Shown piece after piece: positions 1-40,475 of a stretch of DNA of 64,000 nt. The stretch spans positions 9,759,841-9,823,840 of the forward strand of contig OZ038313.1 in assembly GCA_964035775.1 (NCBI GenBank), read 5' to 3'. The notes beneath the pieces are model-generated. The model was not told where the DNA came from and ran no database searches. It saw only the letters and a program-made list of their open reading frames with translations. Position numbers and translations under genes: made by a program. Position 1 is the first letter of the stretch. The number at the start of each line of letters is the position of its first letter. This DNA is from Osedax frankpressi. Its lineage: Eukaryota; Annelida; Polychaeta; Sabellida; Siboglinidae.

Positions 1-46
<46 letters not shown>

Positions 47-206
47 GTGTGCGTGTATGAGTGAGTGTGCGTATGCATGTGCATGTGTTTATGTGCGTGA
101 GTGAGTATGTTGCGTGTGTGTGCGTGTGTGTATGTGTGTATGAGTGAGTGTATGTTGTGTATGTATTTGTGTGTCTGGGTGTGTGATTGTATATATGTGT
201 GTGTGT
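1..206. repeat. (GT)n-rich microsatellite at the window edge
   Basis: About 45 bases of almost pure GT alternation open the window. They decay into a TG-rich stretch with GTGA, GTAT and GTGC variants until about base 206. The array probably continues to the left of the window. No coding signal is seen. Confidence 0.9.
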
Positions 207-538
207 AATATTTAATTATTAGACAGTTAGCAGTAATAATTATTTCACAAGTGGAAACGTGTAGATTCACTAGTTTCGTTAATACGTGATTCTGTATTTT
301 TGTTTATATTAAAATTATTTAATTTAATTCGTAAATAAAAACGTAGATCAATTAATGAAGTGTCTTACTAATAATATAATGGTATGATAATTCCAGGAGT
401 GTTTCTATATAGTAATATTGTTTATATTTCTATATAATATATATATATATATATGAAATTAGATAAAAATATAAATTATTCAATATTTATAATATTCAAT
501 AATTCAATTTATTTACATTATAACAGATTTATATTTAG

Positions 539-608
539 GAAGTGGCAATCTATGCAAGAAGCAGAAAATGTATCTGAAGAAGATATCAATGAAGTTGATG
601 AAAATTAA
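539..608 (+). CDS. Candidate terminal exon of an unidentified gene
   Basis: An acceptor-like TTATATTTAG precedes an open stretch ending in TAA at 606-608. It would encode a short acidic C-terminus containing the run EAENVSEEDINEVDEN. The acidic composition and slightly raised GC stand out from the AT-rich surroundings. Upstream exons would lie left of the window. The product is not recognised. It could be a chance open stretch, since nothing else in the first 500 bases supports a gene. Confidence 0.35.
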
Positions 609-742
609 AAATAATTAAATGAAAATTTATATAAATTGTATATAGATAAAATATTATTATACATTAAATATTTTCTGAAATTATATATATATATATATAT
701 AATGAATATATTATATATATAAATATATATATATTATATACA

Positions 743-798
<56 letters not shown>

Positions 799-1403
799 CA
801 TATATATACCAGATCAATAACTAAATATAGTTACTAATTTAGTTATAACCCGGGTTATAACTATAAAAATATGTATTTTGTATATTCGCGATTTACTTCT
901 TGAGCTATATGGAATAAAATATATATACAATGTATATTATATATATATGATAATTTAATATAATTTAATTCTTTTTAATATTATAAATATAATATAATAT
1001 GTTATATATTTTTGGGACGAAATAATTAATTGAATATCAAATATAATGGATTATAATAATATCACTATTAACTATGGATTATATATACTATTATTTGAAA
1101 TTATAAAAATCATGAAATTGCTTTCTATTTAATAATGTAGTATTTTATTTATTAATATTTTTATTCATATATTAAAAAAATTATTAAAATACATATATAT
1201 ATATATATTAAAATACATATATAATTATATTAATATTCATTTTTATTTTAGAATTTGTATTCTAACTTGAAATATGATCATATAATTAGTAATAACTATA
1301 ATCTATATATAATAAATTAACAAAATTAATTATAATTATTTACGTTATTGTTCTTAACCCTTAATAACCCTTAATAACCTTTTATTCTAAAAAATAACTA
1401 TGC

Positions 1404-1466
<63 letters not shown>

Positions 1467-1515
1467 AAACGACATTTTAACATTCCTAATATAAATAGAT
1501 ATACTTATTTCAAAT
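609..1515. repeat. AT-rich non-coding stretch with (TA)n tracts
   Basis: This stretch carries long TA dinucleotide runs at about 683-800 and 1411-1454 and several shorter ones. I see no gene in it. Confidence 0.85.
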
Positions 1516-1715
1516 NNNNNNNNNNNNNNNNNNNNNNNNNNNNNNNNNNNNNNNNNNNNNNNNNNNNNNNNNNNNNNNNNNNNNNNNNNNNNNNNNNNNN
1601 NNNNNNNNNNNNNNNNNNNNNNNNNNNNNNNNNNNNNNNNNNNNNNNNNNNNNNNNNNNNNNNNNNNNNNNNNNNNNNNNNNNNNNNNNNNNNNNNNNNN
1701 NNNNNNNNNNNNNNN
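1516..1715. other. Assembly gap (200 N)
   Basis: Exactly 200 unknown bases, a common placeholder size. The 30 bases before the gap (1486-1515) and the 30 bases after it (1716-1745) are nearly the same sequence, so the two contig ends may overlap or fall in a tandem repeat. Confidence 0.98.
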
Positions 1716-1745
1716 CTAATATAAATAAACATACTTATTTCAAAT

Positions 1746-4267
1746 TAACGAAATTTTCAGTTTACAATTTTAGATATCATTTATCGTCATAGTTTGAATG
1801 ATAGACCAATTAATTACAAATATAAATTATTTAAATATATATTGATATACTTTCATAATGACAATTTAAAAATGAAACTGTATAATTTCCCGAATTTAAT
1901 ATTCATAAAAACGTATATCCATATTAAAATATGCTATTAAATACATGTATTTATCTCGTAAAATAATCTAATCAGATCATTTTATGTCTTACCAATATAT
2001 TATTGGTCATATCAGCAGATATAACCAATACTATTTAATTTTATACTTTTTGTACAAATTAGATAATTTTGTATCATATTAGATAATTCCTTATACGCCA
2101 ATCACATAAATTTACAAATAAGTTAATAATTATTATTATTATATAAGAGTCAGGATCTAAATAAAAAATTATGTCATTATTTTAAATATAAAATTGTTAT
2201 GACAAAATGTATTATATAATAGATTGTCATGCCAATACAAATACAAATCCAAACACTTAAATTCACACTGTGCATTAAATATGTTATATTTTAATATATT
2301 ATATTTGCATATAAACACACATTACTCGTTACACATGTAATTATTTTACATGTATTTATAATTCACTCCTACTCATAAATGTACGGATCAAAATTAAATT
2401 CCACTGGTGTTATTATTTGACGATATTTTATTCAAAGTATTATTATTTTCAATTTGATCAACACACAATATAATATAATTAAATGAGTTTCCGTTGTTAA
2501 TATTATCTTATACCTGGTTTATTTTTAAATACCATCTCAATAAAATACTATATATATTAACTTAAGGAATCTCTCTGAATCTATGAATGTTCGTGTATGG
2601 AGGAGTTATTTGCTTATATGTGGTTTGTAAGTGGTATATATATATATGTACATGGCATGTAGAGTGATGTTGGAAATCATTCCAGTTAGACTTATAAAAT
2701 ATATTGTGTGAGTATTAGTTTTTAAAAATTATATCTAAATAAAATACAATTAAATACATTTAGAAATAAATGTAATGACTTCTGTATGTAAATTTTATAA
2801 TTTAATAATATGGAGGGTTTAATTATATGGGTGACAATCATCTCAGATACTCCATTTCCCGACAACCTATAAACAATTAAAATGATTCAAAAATAAAATG
2901 TAATCTATATATTCAGCCTATCATAATTTTAATAATTAATGATCTTCTGTAGTCTTTTATATTTATAAATAAATATTTGAAAATCTTATAAATATTTATA
3001 TATAATTTTAATATTTCAATTATATTGACTTTGAAAAGTATTGTTAGTAATTACTATTTTGTAATACAATTTACAATTATAAATTTATATTATAATTGAC
3101 TTAATTTTGTTTAAACTTAAATCTAAACTAATTATTTAAATATAATAAATAATAATTAGGAAAACTAATAAATTATTAAAACAATATAACATAACTCGGA
3201 TTAAGTAAATAATAGACGGCAATAAAGTAATAACATTAGATTATTATCAAAAATTATATATATTATATCTTTTATAATTCTATACCTAGTAATTTTATTT
3301 TAATTATTCGATTAGTGATTGCTTATATTTCTTTCATATGATGATTACATATAAGGAATGATTTTGATTGTCTTGAATATTAGTGATATATCTGCTAAGT
3401 TCTTAGCAACCATATGAACGTATGAGAACCATGGTAATTCACATTAACGGTGATCATGGAGATAGTTCAAATTTAAAATATATATATACAAACATACAAA
3501 TATATATTTAAATATATGGATATATTTACACATACGTAATTAATTTATAAATATAATACTAATTTAATAAATACAATTGGTGAATATTGTATCATCATCA
3601 ACCAATAAAAAATAATTCTCCATAATAATAAATATAAATATATAATAATAGAATAAATGTAAATTATGCAACCTAATTCATATAATGTTTTCAATCGTTT
3701 AAATAAACTTTATAGTATATTGGATAATGATATTATAAATATCAAATTGTTTTTATAGGTTAATATAATTATACAAACAATAGGAAAAGCAAACATATTT
3801 TAAGTTGTTTTTATAGATAATTTATAATCTTAATATAAATCAACACCCAAAAAAGAATAGTGTACCAAGTTAGTATTATACCATCTAATCACCACAATCC
3901 GGTTACTAGGATGTTCTTTAGTCAGCATAGCAGCTTGATTATCCAGTGATTCTTGTTATCTATGTTTTTCATTAGTTCCTGTGTATTTTTAAGTAAGTTC
4001 AGAGTATTTATAACCTTTATTTAATTTGGACTTTCTTGCATGCAATAAATATTTCTCAATTTTGTCTGTTCCATATATAGTTAAATATTGGCTTATAATA
4101 AATAAAGCATATTATAACTTCTTACAGATTCAATTATTTAGAATCACCTTATAAATCAATAATCAATAGGTTTGTATTTAAGACATTAAAAAATGTATTT
4201 ATGTAGTAATTGTTTATGTAGTAAACTTACGGTTCAATTTATCTATAAAATAGATATCATTGTCAAT
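1746..4267. other. AT-rich interval without a supported gene
   Basis: Mostly low-complexity AT sequence. Slightly GC-richer islands at about 2800-2880, 3390-3450 and 3860-3985 have short open stretches on the minus strand. Frames on both strands stay open over comparable lengths, so I do not call exons there. Confidence 0.6.
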
Positions 4268-4420
4268 TTAGTATGTGGAGTTCATTTGGCAGATGGTAGG
4301 TTCAATATAGTAGTGGTTCTCATATTTGCGTTTTTGGTGATTAGTTGAAAATAATTTGGAGAAGTCGGTTGTAGTTTCAATAGAATCAGCAACAAGATGA
4401 AATGGTATAAAGCTTTCCAT
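4268..4420 (-). CDS. Short ORF or candidate terminal exon, function unknown
   Basis: A 50-codon ATG-to-TAA frame on the minus strand with balanced, protein-like composition, including the runs VADSIETTTDFSKLF and KRKYENHYYIEPTICQ. GC is higher than in its flanks. An AG just inside the frame (at GGAAAG) could be a splice acceptor, in which case this is the last exon of a longer minus-strand gene. I recognise no family. Frames on the other strand are shorter. Support is compositional only. Confidence 0.3.
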   Translation of the reverse strand: MESFIPFHLVADSIETTTDFSKLFSTNHQKRKYENHYYIEPTICQMNSTY

Positions 4421-5099
4421 TTATGATCGATATACCTTTATCGTTTGGTTTTAGAATTTTTGGCAGGTAATGTACATAGAATTGTCAGGACGAGATTTGT
4501 TATATACAGCAGGATATTTTTATGAGAGTAGTCTGGTTATTTGAAATATATATACGACGTACGTAAGTTTATATAGTATGTACAATGTACATATATACAG
4601 AGCTTGAGATTAATGATACACAATGGTTCTGTTCACAAATACCCTATATAATAAAGAGTATACTGTTCCCTCGGTAGTAGGAAAAACAAAATATTTTCTA
4701 TATAGTAGATATTAAATAAATGTATAGTTTAGAATATAGAAATTTAAATAAATAATATAAATTAAGAATCCTAATAACAAATATAAATTCATGATGTACA
4801 AAAATAAAATTAGTATAAGTATTTATTAATAGCATAGTGGTGATATAGGCATGACAATTTATATTAAAACTCAAAGTTAATGAATAATAGCATGGTAATC
4901 ACAAGTTCATATATACTAAACAGTTAGTGATAATACTGATGTGAAAATTAATGTATTTATAATTATTTATGAGTGTAGTTATTTCGATTTTCTAGACATG
5001 TTCTGTACAATATATAATATAAACTATTTAGTTTTTAAAATAATAAAATAGTAATATTTAATAATATGTAATTTTAATTTATCTTAAAATCGTAATCAA

Positions 5100-5113
5100 A
5101 TATTTCATTACAG
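5100..5113 (+). promoter_or_regulatory. Likely 3' splice site in the UPF3 5' UTR
   Basis: A pyrimidine-rich ATATTTCATTACAG ends at 5113, exactly where base composition jumps from AT-rich to GC-rich. It would leave a 57-base 5' UTR segment before ATG 5171. A second AG at 5160-5161 (CTTTTGCAG) is an alternative. Either would imply a non-coding first exon upstream. Confidence 0.5.
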
Positions 5114-5170
5114 CATAACTCCGATTGATCGCAACTCGTAGAAACCCCGAAGCTTTTGCAGTTCGGCTCG

Positions 5171-6103
5171 ATGACATCGAAATTAATTAAACTGGTGGTG
5201 CGACACCTGCCACCCGACCTAACCGAAGAGCAGTTGCGCGACCAACTCAGCCCGATGCCGGAGTCGATGCGTTCGCTGGTGTTCCACGCTTGCGTTGGCG
5301 CCGAGCTCTTCGCGCCCGAGTACCGCTTCAACCGCGCCTACGTCGAATTCGCCGAGCAGTCCGAAGCCACCATCTTCGCCGCCAGGTGGCATCGATACGT
5401 GTTCGTCGACGGTCGCGGCGTGGAATACCGCGCCCGCGTCGAAACCGCCATGCAGCAGAGGTCGTCGGCTCGACGTCGTCGACGTCGCCCCGACCCCAAG
5501 TGCGGCACGATCGCCTCCGACAGCACCTACCAACGCTTTATCGAGGACGAGGAGAAGGCGGCGACGGCTACGACGGTCGCGGCCACCGTATCCGCCGACG
5601 CCGAGCAGGAGAGCGCACGGAAGCCGGCTTTGCCCAGCGGCGGGGACGGGGAAGACACGCCGTTGGTGAGATACGCCAAACTGACGGGAGAGGCGAGGCG
5701 GGAGCACGCCGCGCTGCGAGATCAAACCTACGCCGACCGCTTTCGTAGACGACGAGGCGGCGGCGTAGGAGTAGGAGGAGGCGGCGGCGGCGGAATGGCG
5801 GCGTCGAAACGACGCGCCGAGAAGCGACGCGAAACTGCCGGTCAAAAGGCTTGTCGAGTTGCGTACAGCTCCGCGACGCCGACGGACGCGGCGAAGAAGA
5901 AACGCGACGTTCGGCCGACTCGTTACCTCGACAAAAAGCGGGAATCCGGCGGTTCAGCGCAGGCCGGGCCAACGCAGAAACCCGACGAAATCGGCTCGGC
6001 GAAGAAACAGGATCGCACGAATCGATACCGCGACCGTCCGACCATGGCCCTCTACGACCCGAGCAAAAGGTCACGTCAGGTTGACCATCGCAAAGATAAT
6101 TGA
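5171..6103 (+). CDS. UPF3: UPF3, nonsense-mediated mRNA decay factor
   Basis: UPF3 bridges the exon-junction complex to UPF2/UPF1 in nonsense-mediated decay and shuttles between nucleus and cytoplasm. The 310-residue product begins with the Smg4/UPF3 RNP-like domain (about residues 1-125): KLVVRHLPPDLTEEQL, then a conserved FNRAYVEF strand, a YVFVDGRGVEY strand and a CGTIASDSTYQRFIE end. A TPLVRYAKLT block follows. The C-terminus holds an exon-junction-binding motif, RPTMALYDPSKRSR (residues about 289-302), close to the vertebrate UPF3B motif. ATG 5171 is chosen because an in-frame TGA lies upstream (about 5129) and it directly precedes the domain. The product is shorter than vertebrate UPF3B, with a glycine run in the middle. 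The coding region is uninterrupted and strikingly GC-rich against AT-rich flanks. Introns and retrocopy status cannot be settled here. Confidence 0.93.
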   Translation: MTSKLIKLVVRHLPPDLTEEQLRDQLSPMPESMRSLVFHACVGAELFAPEYRFNRAYVEFAEQSEATIFAARWHRYVFVDGRGVEYRARVETAMQQRSSARRRRRRPDPKCGTIASDSTYQRFIEDEEKAATATTVAATVSADAEQESARKPALPSGGDGEDTPLVRYAKLTGEARREHAALRDQTYADRFRRRRGGGVGVGGGGGGGMAASKRRAEKRRETAGQKACRVAYSSATPTDAAKKKRDVRPTRYLDKKRESGGSAQAGPTQKPDEIGSAKKQDRTNRYRDRPTMALYDPSKRSRQVDHRKDN

Positions 6104-6286
6104 ACATCGTTATCTCCTACCGCGGCTGCGGTTTGATCATAACACCGGCACCAGTTTAAGTCCGCTGCGAACATCGGTACTCATTCGTTGTCGGTTACAT
6201 TAAATTCAGTTTTTCAAAAAGTGCGTCTTATTTACATCATCCCTGCTGACATTGTGCACTTCAAAACTATACGTACCAAGTGATTC

Positions 6287-6292
6287 AATAAA
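6287..6292 (+). terminator. Poly(A) signal for UPF3
   Basis: AATAAA lies about 185 bases after the UPF3 stop, at the point where composition returns to the AT-rich background. The position suits a short 3' UTR. Confidence 0.6.
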
Positions 6293-7244
6293 TATGATAA
6301 TCGTAAAAATAAACAAGCTTTTTTGAAATCATATTTTATGAATTGTAAAATTTGCTTTAGATCAATTAGTTATTTGAGAATTCTTAATAAATATTAATTT
6401 GCCATTTTCATATTAGATACCATAATAATTCTGTATACATTTGAATTTGATATCAAAAGCAATATATTCTTCATTACATATATAATGCTATCATTATTCT
6501 AAATGTTATAAATATTATTTTAAGATGACCCACATGTTGAGTAGCATATTGCAGATTGTCAATACATATTATTTATTTTTTTTAATAAAACATACATATA
6601 ATATTTAAAAATATTTATATATTTTAAAAATGATTGTTTATATATTATTATTAATAATAATATATAAATATATAATAATTAATATCCATGGCATAATATT
6701 CAAAAATTGATTAAAATATTTTGTGAATTCCTTCATTAATGATTCCTTGTGTCAAATACTTTATATAACAACACATGTAACGAACATGATTGAATTAACA
6801 AGTATTAGTTATATTATTCAACACAATTCACCAATATGTGAAAAAAGTATTATTTTGCTATAAATTGAAAATTTATAACAATATAATATATTATATTAAT
6901 GCTAGAAATCAACTTTTGAGCTATAAAAAATAGAGAAAAATAAAATAATTTATATTTGAAAATTAACTAGAATAAAAGTAGACACCTCATATAAATCTAT
7001 CTTATTTATATTGAATAATTCAAGATGAACAATCTAGGCAAAAATTAGAGACAGTGGAAACACCCTTTAAGAATTAAATAAATTTCACAATATAATATTT
7101 AATAATTATTTATTACAATAAAAATTCAAATATATTCAAATGTTGTAGAAAAATAGAAAAATATAATTATTTTATAAACAATAATAAATGGATCTTAATA
7201 TTTCATGACTATTTTATCTGAGCATCATTAATGTGTACTGTCGA
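6293..7244. other. AT-rich intergenic interval
   Basis: Low-complexity AT sequence between the convergent UPF3 and CLCC1-like genes. No coding or RNA signal was noticed. Confidence 0.7.
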
Positions 7245-8826
7245 CTAATTTCTTAAGTAACTTCGTCGCGTCCGTAATGGTTCAATAGCAAATAATGGTG
7301 ATCTGAACCGATATCCGCAAGCAAAAAACAGACTGCATGCTGCTATTATAGTGGCGCTGGCAAAGACTAAAGGTTGAAGCAGTATCGGTAGATGTCGCAA
7401 TGAAACAGAGGTGGTCTTCGCTAAACCAACGACCAACGTGTCGAAACAAAATGCCACCGCCCTCGTCACCACTGAAATGATAACCTTATGAAGAGTAAAA
7501 GTAAGTTAATATTGCATGAATACAGATTATTACTTGAAATTATATTATTATTAAACTATACACAATAATAATAAAATCATCTAAGCTACATTATAAATAG
7601 TACTTAACATTTATTATTATTTCTTTAAAAAGCATATAACTTCAATTTAAAATAATTAATTATTTTATATATTCATTAGATAAAGTATATTATACATATC
7701 AGATAAATTTACTATATATATTTACTGTCATATATATATATATATATATATATAATACTTAATAAATAATATCAACAATAATTTAATATATAAATATAAA
7801 TCTTAGATATTTTTAACATTTAAGCTATTTACCATTAGAGGATTGATTTCCCATATAGGATGAACCATTGTGGACTTGTAATATTCACGGCAGTAGTCTC
7901 TATTGCTCATGAACAAAGAAAATGGAAAAATGGTCGACCAATCAGAAGTTGTGTCATAACTAGTACAATGAGCTGGAGGACCCTGATATGTAAATGTAAC
8001 AATATTATAATGTATAAAAAATTTACTAAATGTATAAAATATTTGCATAGGTATATCCTATATTTAGAATAATCATTACAATAAATCAACTATAATAAAA
8101 ATAAACCTTTGCAATAATTGTAGCTTTATCAGCCATGGCAGTATTATATAATCTTACATATTCAACTGGGTAACTAATTAAAACTAGTAATATGATAATA
8201 TTTTTTATTTTAAAGAATACAAATATATAATGTGTTTTATGTTTGATATGTGCATTCTTTTTATAAATATTTATATTTTTTTTATTTTTACAAAAATTAT
8301 ATCTAAATATAATTATAATGGTGCCAAAAATAATACAGGAAAGGGTTAGTAAATTAAAACTATACTTACAATAATTATATAAGTCACTGTTATATATATT
8401 AAAATACATCTTAACTCTCTGCGTTTATTAATTATCTTACATTAATGATTATTTGTTATATGTATATATTACAATTTTATTTAAAACACTACTATATTAA
8501 ATATTATTAAATATTTAATGATATTAACTATAAACTAACTATTAACTATAAACTAACTATTAACTATACACTAACTATTAACTATAAACTATTAATAATT
8601 ATCATTATTTGGACAATAAATTAGTATATTTGAGAAGAAATATAATTATATGGTTATAAACTAGGTTAAATATAATATATTTATATTTTAAAATTTATTA
8701 CGCTTTTCAAAAATTTCATAAATAAATATATCCGGAAATATATAATCATTAATGTCAGCTCATTATTCATACAAAGATAATGCGAAGTAATTCAGCTTTA
8801 TGATAATATACGCTTGGTCCAACTCT
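7245..8826 (-). CDS. CLCC1: CLCC1-like (MCLC family) ER membrane protein, 3' exons
   Basis: CLCC1 is an ER-membrane chloride-channel-like protein. I read four candidate minus-strand exons in transcript order: 8773-8826, 8107-8173, 7833-7982 and 7245-7471 (stop). Shared family features are YVRLYNTAMADKATIIAK (vertebrate YLYKLAFAQHQAEVAK), then a C..YD..SDWS block, the hallmark CREYYKSTMVHPIWEI (vertebrate CQKYYELLLVNPIW), and a hydrophobic helix LLQPLVFASATIIAACSLFF matching the last transmembrane segment. The long vertebrate cytosolic tail is absent. The first three exons join in phase. The 7833-7982 to 7245-7471 junction is off by one base, so a small exon may be missed or one boundary is wrong. 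The 5' exons are not located; the gene is divergent from KDM5. Confidence 0.72.
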
Positions 8827-8968
8827 CTATTCAGTTTTAACCCATGATTTAGCACGATTTAAAATGTATTTCAACGATTGTTAAATACCTTATATCATTT
8901 TAAAACAAACCTAGTATCTATTTGTCTCACATAACTATTGTATAATGTGAAAATGGTTTATAATTAGT

Positions 8969-9032
<64 letters not shown>

Positions 9033-10079
9033 ACTGATATTAATTAGATATTTAATTATTTATATTAATGTAGTGAACTAATATACTTTATAGAAATTTT
9101 TTAATATATATGGAATTTACATTGAAAATCTATTTTATTAAAAGTTATAATCTAAATACATTACAATCTAAATACATATTATATATAACATTTCCAATTC
9201 AAATATTTTCCCTACATATCATAAATTATATCTCTTTTTCATAAAATTATTCCAATCATCTATATATATACATAGTTATATAACACCACATTTATTATTG
9301 TAACTTGGACATGAGATTTACATAATTGGAATATTAAATAAAAATCAATAATTATTACTCAGTGACCTTTTATTTTGTATACAACCTGAAAATGATATTG
9401 ATAAATGAAAATATACGTCCATTTTATGGGAGGCTTAAAAATAAACTCACAAACAAATGTATTAAAAATAAATATTTACCATTAAATTTAAACGCATAAT
9501 ACAATTAAATTACTAAAAATGTAGAAAACTGATAGTAATCGATATATTAAAATATCTTATGTTTGGAGTATATAACAATAGTTTAAAACTTTGAAATACA
9601 TATACATATAGAATGAAAATATTAGTGTAATCTATAGCTATGCACCTTGAAATATGTATAAATAGTGCTCGTATAATGAACATTTTGATGTAAACTACTT
9701 AGAATTTTTAACTTAATTTTATAAATTATTATATATCCCAATTATAATCTATTATTATAATCCGATATCAACAAATATTATTGTATATATTTCTGTTTTA
9801 TAAATATTTTACTAATTAGTTAATTAAATTAGTAATATAATGTAATACTATTAAGTTAGTTTAAACATCAATCTAAATTTACTATTTTATTAAAAGTAAT
9901 ATTTTAAATTAATTAAATAATGAAATATAATCTGTGTATCGTATGTATTTATTATGATTATTTTTGAACAATATTTTTGGAAATTTCATAATTTTATTTA
10001 TATTATTGATATTTTCATATAGATAATGGAATTTGTTTTACTCGTATTAATAATATAATGCTAATATAATAAAACGAAA
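8827..10079. promoter_or_regulatory. Divergent interval between the CLCC1-like gene and KDM5
   Basis: AT-rich sequence with a (TA)n run at about 8974-9024. It should contain the KDM5 promoter and 5' UTR and the unlocated 5' exons or promoter of the CLCC1-like gene. I could not pick out a TATA box or initiator with confidence, given the AT background. Confidence 0.4.
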
Positions 10080-37938
<27,859 letters not shown>

Positions 37939-38025
37939 ATCTACTGTTTTATGTGAGTATTTCTGAAATTGAGTTTATTAAATATAGTTAATAATTATGT
38001 ATATAAACTGATCATTTTCTTACTC

Positions 38026-38031
38026 AATAAA
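38026..38031 (+). terminator. Poly(A) signal for KDM5
   Basis: AATAAA lies about 90 bases after the KDM5 stop codon. It is conserved in the unit B copy near 54082. Confidence 0.55.
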
Positions 38032-39507
38032 ATTATATATTGACTTGTTAATCATTTTTTACAGTTGAAATGAATGATTCTCAATATGAAATATTTTTTG
38101 TTATTATATAAACTTTATACTAATAAATATCTACTTATATATTTTCTATTATTTAATTCTATATCAAATTATTTAACAGTTCCACAGTTCATTTAACAAT
38201 ACATAATAAATAAATGGATTAAATCGAAAATTTATCTTTTAAATATGTGCTATATATAATTTATATACAATTAACGATAACAATTTATAATTTAAATTAT
38301 AATAAATTTATCGATATTAGATACATCTAATAATTTAAAAAATATCTAATTTTGTTGTAATATAAAATTGTTTTTATTATTTATTTAAGAATTTAATCTC
38401 TTGTAATAGAATAATTGTCAGTGATTTTCTCTTTATTAATTTAGTTATATTCTTTGCTTCCATTATTCCATTAATTAAGAGATAATTAATTTTTAGATAA
38501 TTAATTGTTGTGCTGATTCACTAATATTCTCCGTATTTTATCAATTTAATTAAATTAATTGAATATCAATTTTTTATATATTTTTTTGATAAAAATATTA
38601 ATTAAATATAAATTAATTACTTATTATAATTTGATTTCATAATATATTTCTCTTTCATCATCTTAAGTATTTCTCATACTAATTTCCATATTCATTGTTC
38701 TATATTCCACATATTGTAGTACCCTAATTCAAGAAGAAATTATGAAAAAAATAATATAAAGTGTATAGATAATTATTTAATAATTATGGATGAATAGATT
38801 TTCTATCAAAAAATATATAAAATTGATATTAAATTAAATTAAGTATATTTATATGATAAGGAGAATATTATGGAATAAGCACAAAATGATAATGGAGGAA
38901 ACAAGTAGAATAAAATGTATGAATAGAAAATCATTGAAAATCGTTTTAATACAAGAGTATATAAAATTCTTTAAATATATAGATGTATTAAATATTTATG
39001 AATTTATTATTGTTTAATATCTCTTATATTCCTTATTTTATAATTTTCCAATTCATCTTTATTTCATCTTTTTCTTAATTTATTCTTCTCTATTGTATTC
39101 ATTTTTTTCTACTTTTCCATTTATCTTTATATTAATTATTTCATCTTTTTAAAATGTTCATATAAGCCAAAGTAAATGCAATGTAAGTACAATGACCTGT
39201 AATAATATGAAAATTGAATACTTAGTTAACTTGGTTTCTAATTTTGAATAATAATAATAATAATAATATATTATTAAGAGAATGAGAAATTAAATATTTA
39301 AATGAAGATTAAAGCACCAGATATAATATATTTGATCAAAATGTAAATATATTTGTAATCGATATCCAGGGATCCATGCCTAGTTTCCATGTCTAGTAAA
39401 TTGATAGTTTTATGTACTTGGTACCAAATGAAGTGTTTTGTGAGATTACCGAATGTACTGGAATTAATCAGGATTTTTGTACTGCGTTTCGTAACTAAAG
39501 TTATAAA

Positions 39508-39560
<53 letters not shown>

Positions 39561-40475
39561 GTATACAAATAGTAAATAGAATATATATATATACATATAT
39601 ATGTATGTATTTGTATGTATATATTATATATGTATGTATTAACATGTAAATTCATTTAAATATATATATTAGTATAGTCTTTATAATATGCATAATAATT
39701 AAATAAATGTAAAATTACTAACTTAATGTTGTTCTTCTGTTACCAATAGATGGCGTTATAGTGCATACAAAAATATGGAAGAGAGTCCATATTGTCTTAT
39801 CTCTAATATTTCTTATTTTATACTTTTCTAATCCATCTTTATTTCATCTTTTTCTTAATTTCTTCCAATTTAAATTATTTTTTAATCACATTCATCATAT
39901 TCACTTAACATCTCAAGTATCATCAAATCCTACTTTCTCGTTTCTATTATATATTTCACTATCCACTTTCTTCTACAATAACTAATCATTCCAAAACGAT
40001 ACATATTTAACATAGACGCATTATATATAAGACTGACACATTCAAATTAATCTCTACTAATATCGATTTCAAGTTATATTACTGCTACAATTTGTTACAC
40101 TAATATTCACTTTAGTATGTATCGCATGCTTCCCCCAATTTTAAATTTCTTAATACACAATCATTATCTTGAATTTATTACGATATTATGCATACAGTAA
40201 ATGTATATATTATTAATAATTGTATCCGATTCTGTGTTTCTATTAGTAGCTACCTATTTATTTATTTAACCCAATACTCCATATTAACAATATATAGTAT
40301 TCGACTGTTTAGTTTGAAATGGCTTATCTAAATTCGTAATTTTTAATATAGATAATTCCTCTCCCCCGTATCTACCTCCTCATGTACTCTACATATGTCA
40401 CTACATGTGAACAATCTCCTCGACTATAACCTCACCACCACCTCACCACCACCCCACCTAACCCCGCGCATTACC
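38032..40475. other. AT-rich interval between KDM5 and the basic-repeat gene
   Basis: Low-complexity AT sequence with a dispersed segment at 39276-39850, listed separately. A C-rich patch at 40425-40470 (CACCACCTCACCACC) follows the basic-repeat gene on its strand. No gene is seen. Confidence 0.7.
39276..39850. repeat. Dispersed ~570-bp segment with (TA)n core, copy A1
   Basis: Contains CCAGGGATCCATGCCTAG, a conserved stretch with GAATGTACTGGAATTAATC, a (TA)n run at about 39509-39552, and CCAATAGATGGCGTTATAGT near the end. Related copies are at 46440-47100 (A2), 55356-55930 (B1) and 62436-62889 (B2, cut short). It is present twice per unit, so it duplicated before the units did, or is mobile. 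Confidence 0.8.

Noticed and set aside
1-200. Telomere or interstitial telomeric repeat
   Set aside because: The unit is GT with irregular variants, not TTAGG or TTAGGG.
3860-3985. Minus-strand exon (run NQAAMLTKEHPSNRIVVIRW)
   Set aside because: Protein-like, but other frames on both strands are equally open, the acceptor gives a different frame, and no family is recognised.
5219-6203. Several long open frames overlapping UPF3 on both strands
   Set aside because: High GC suppresses stops in all frames. Only the 5171-6103 frame has family motifs.
39389-39655. YIYIYI-rich frames over (TA)n tracts, also at 46605-46850 and 55519-55749
   Set aside because: Dinucleotide repeat read as protein.
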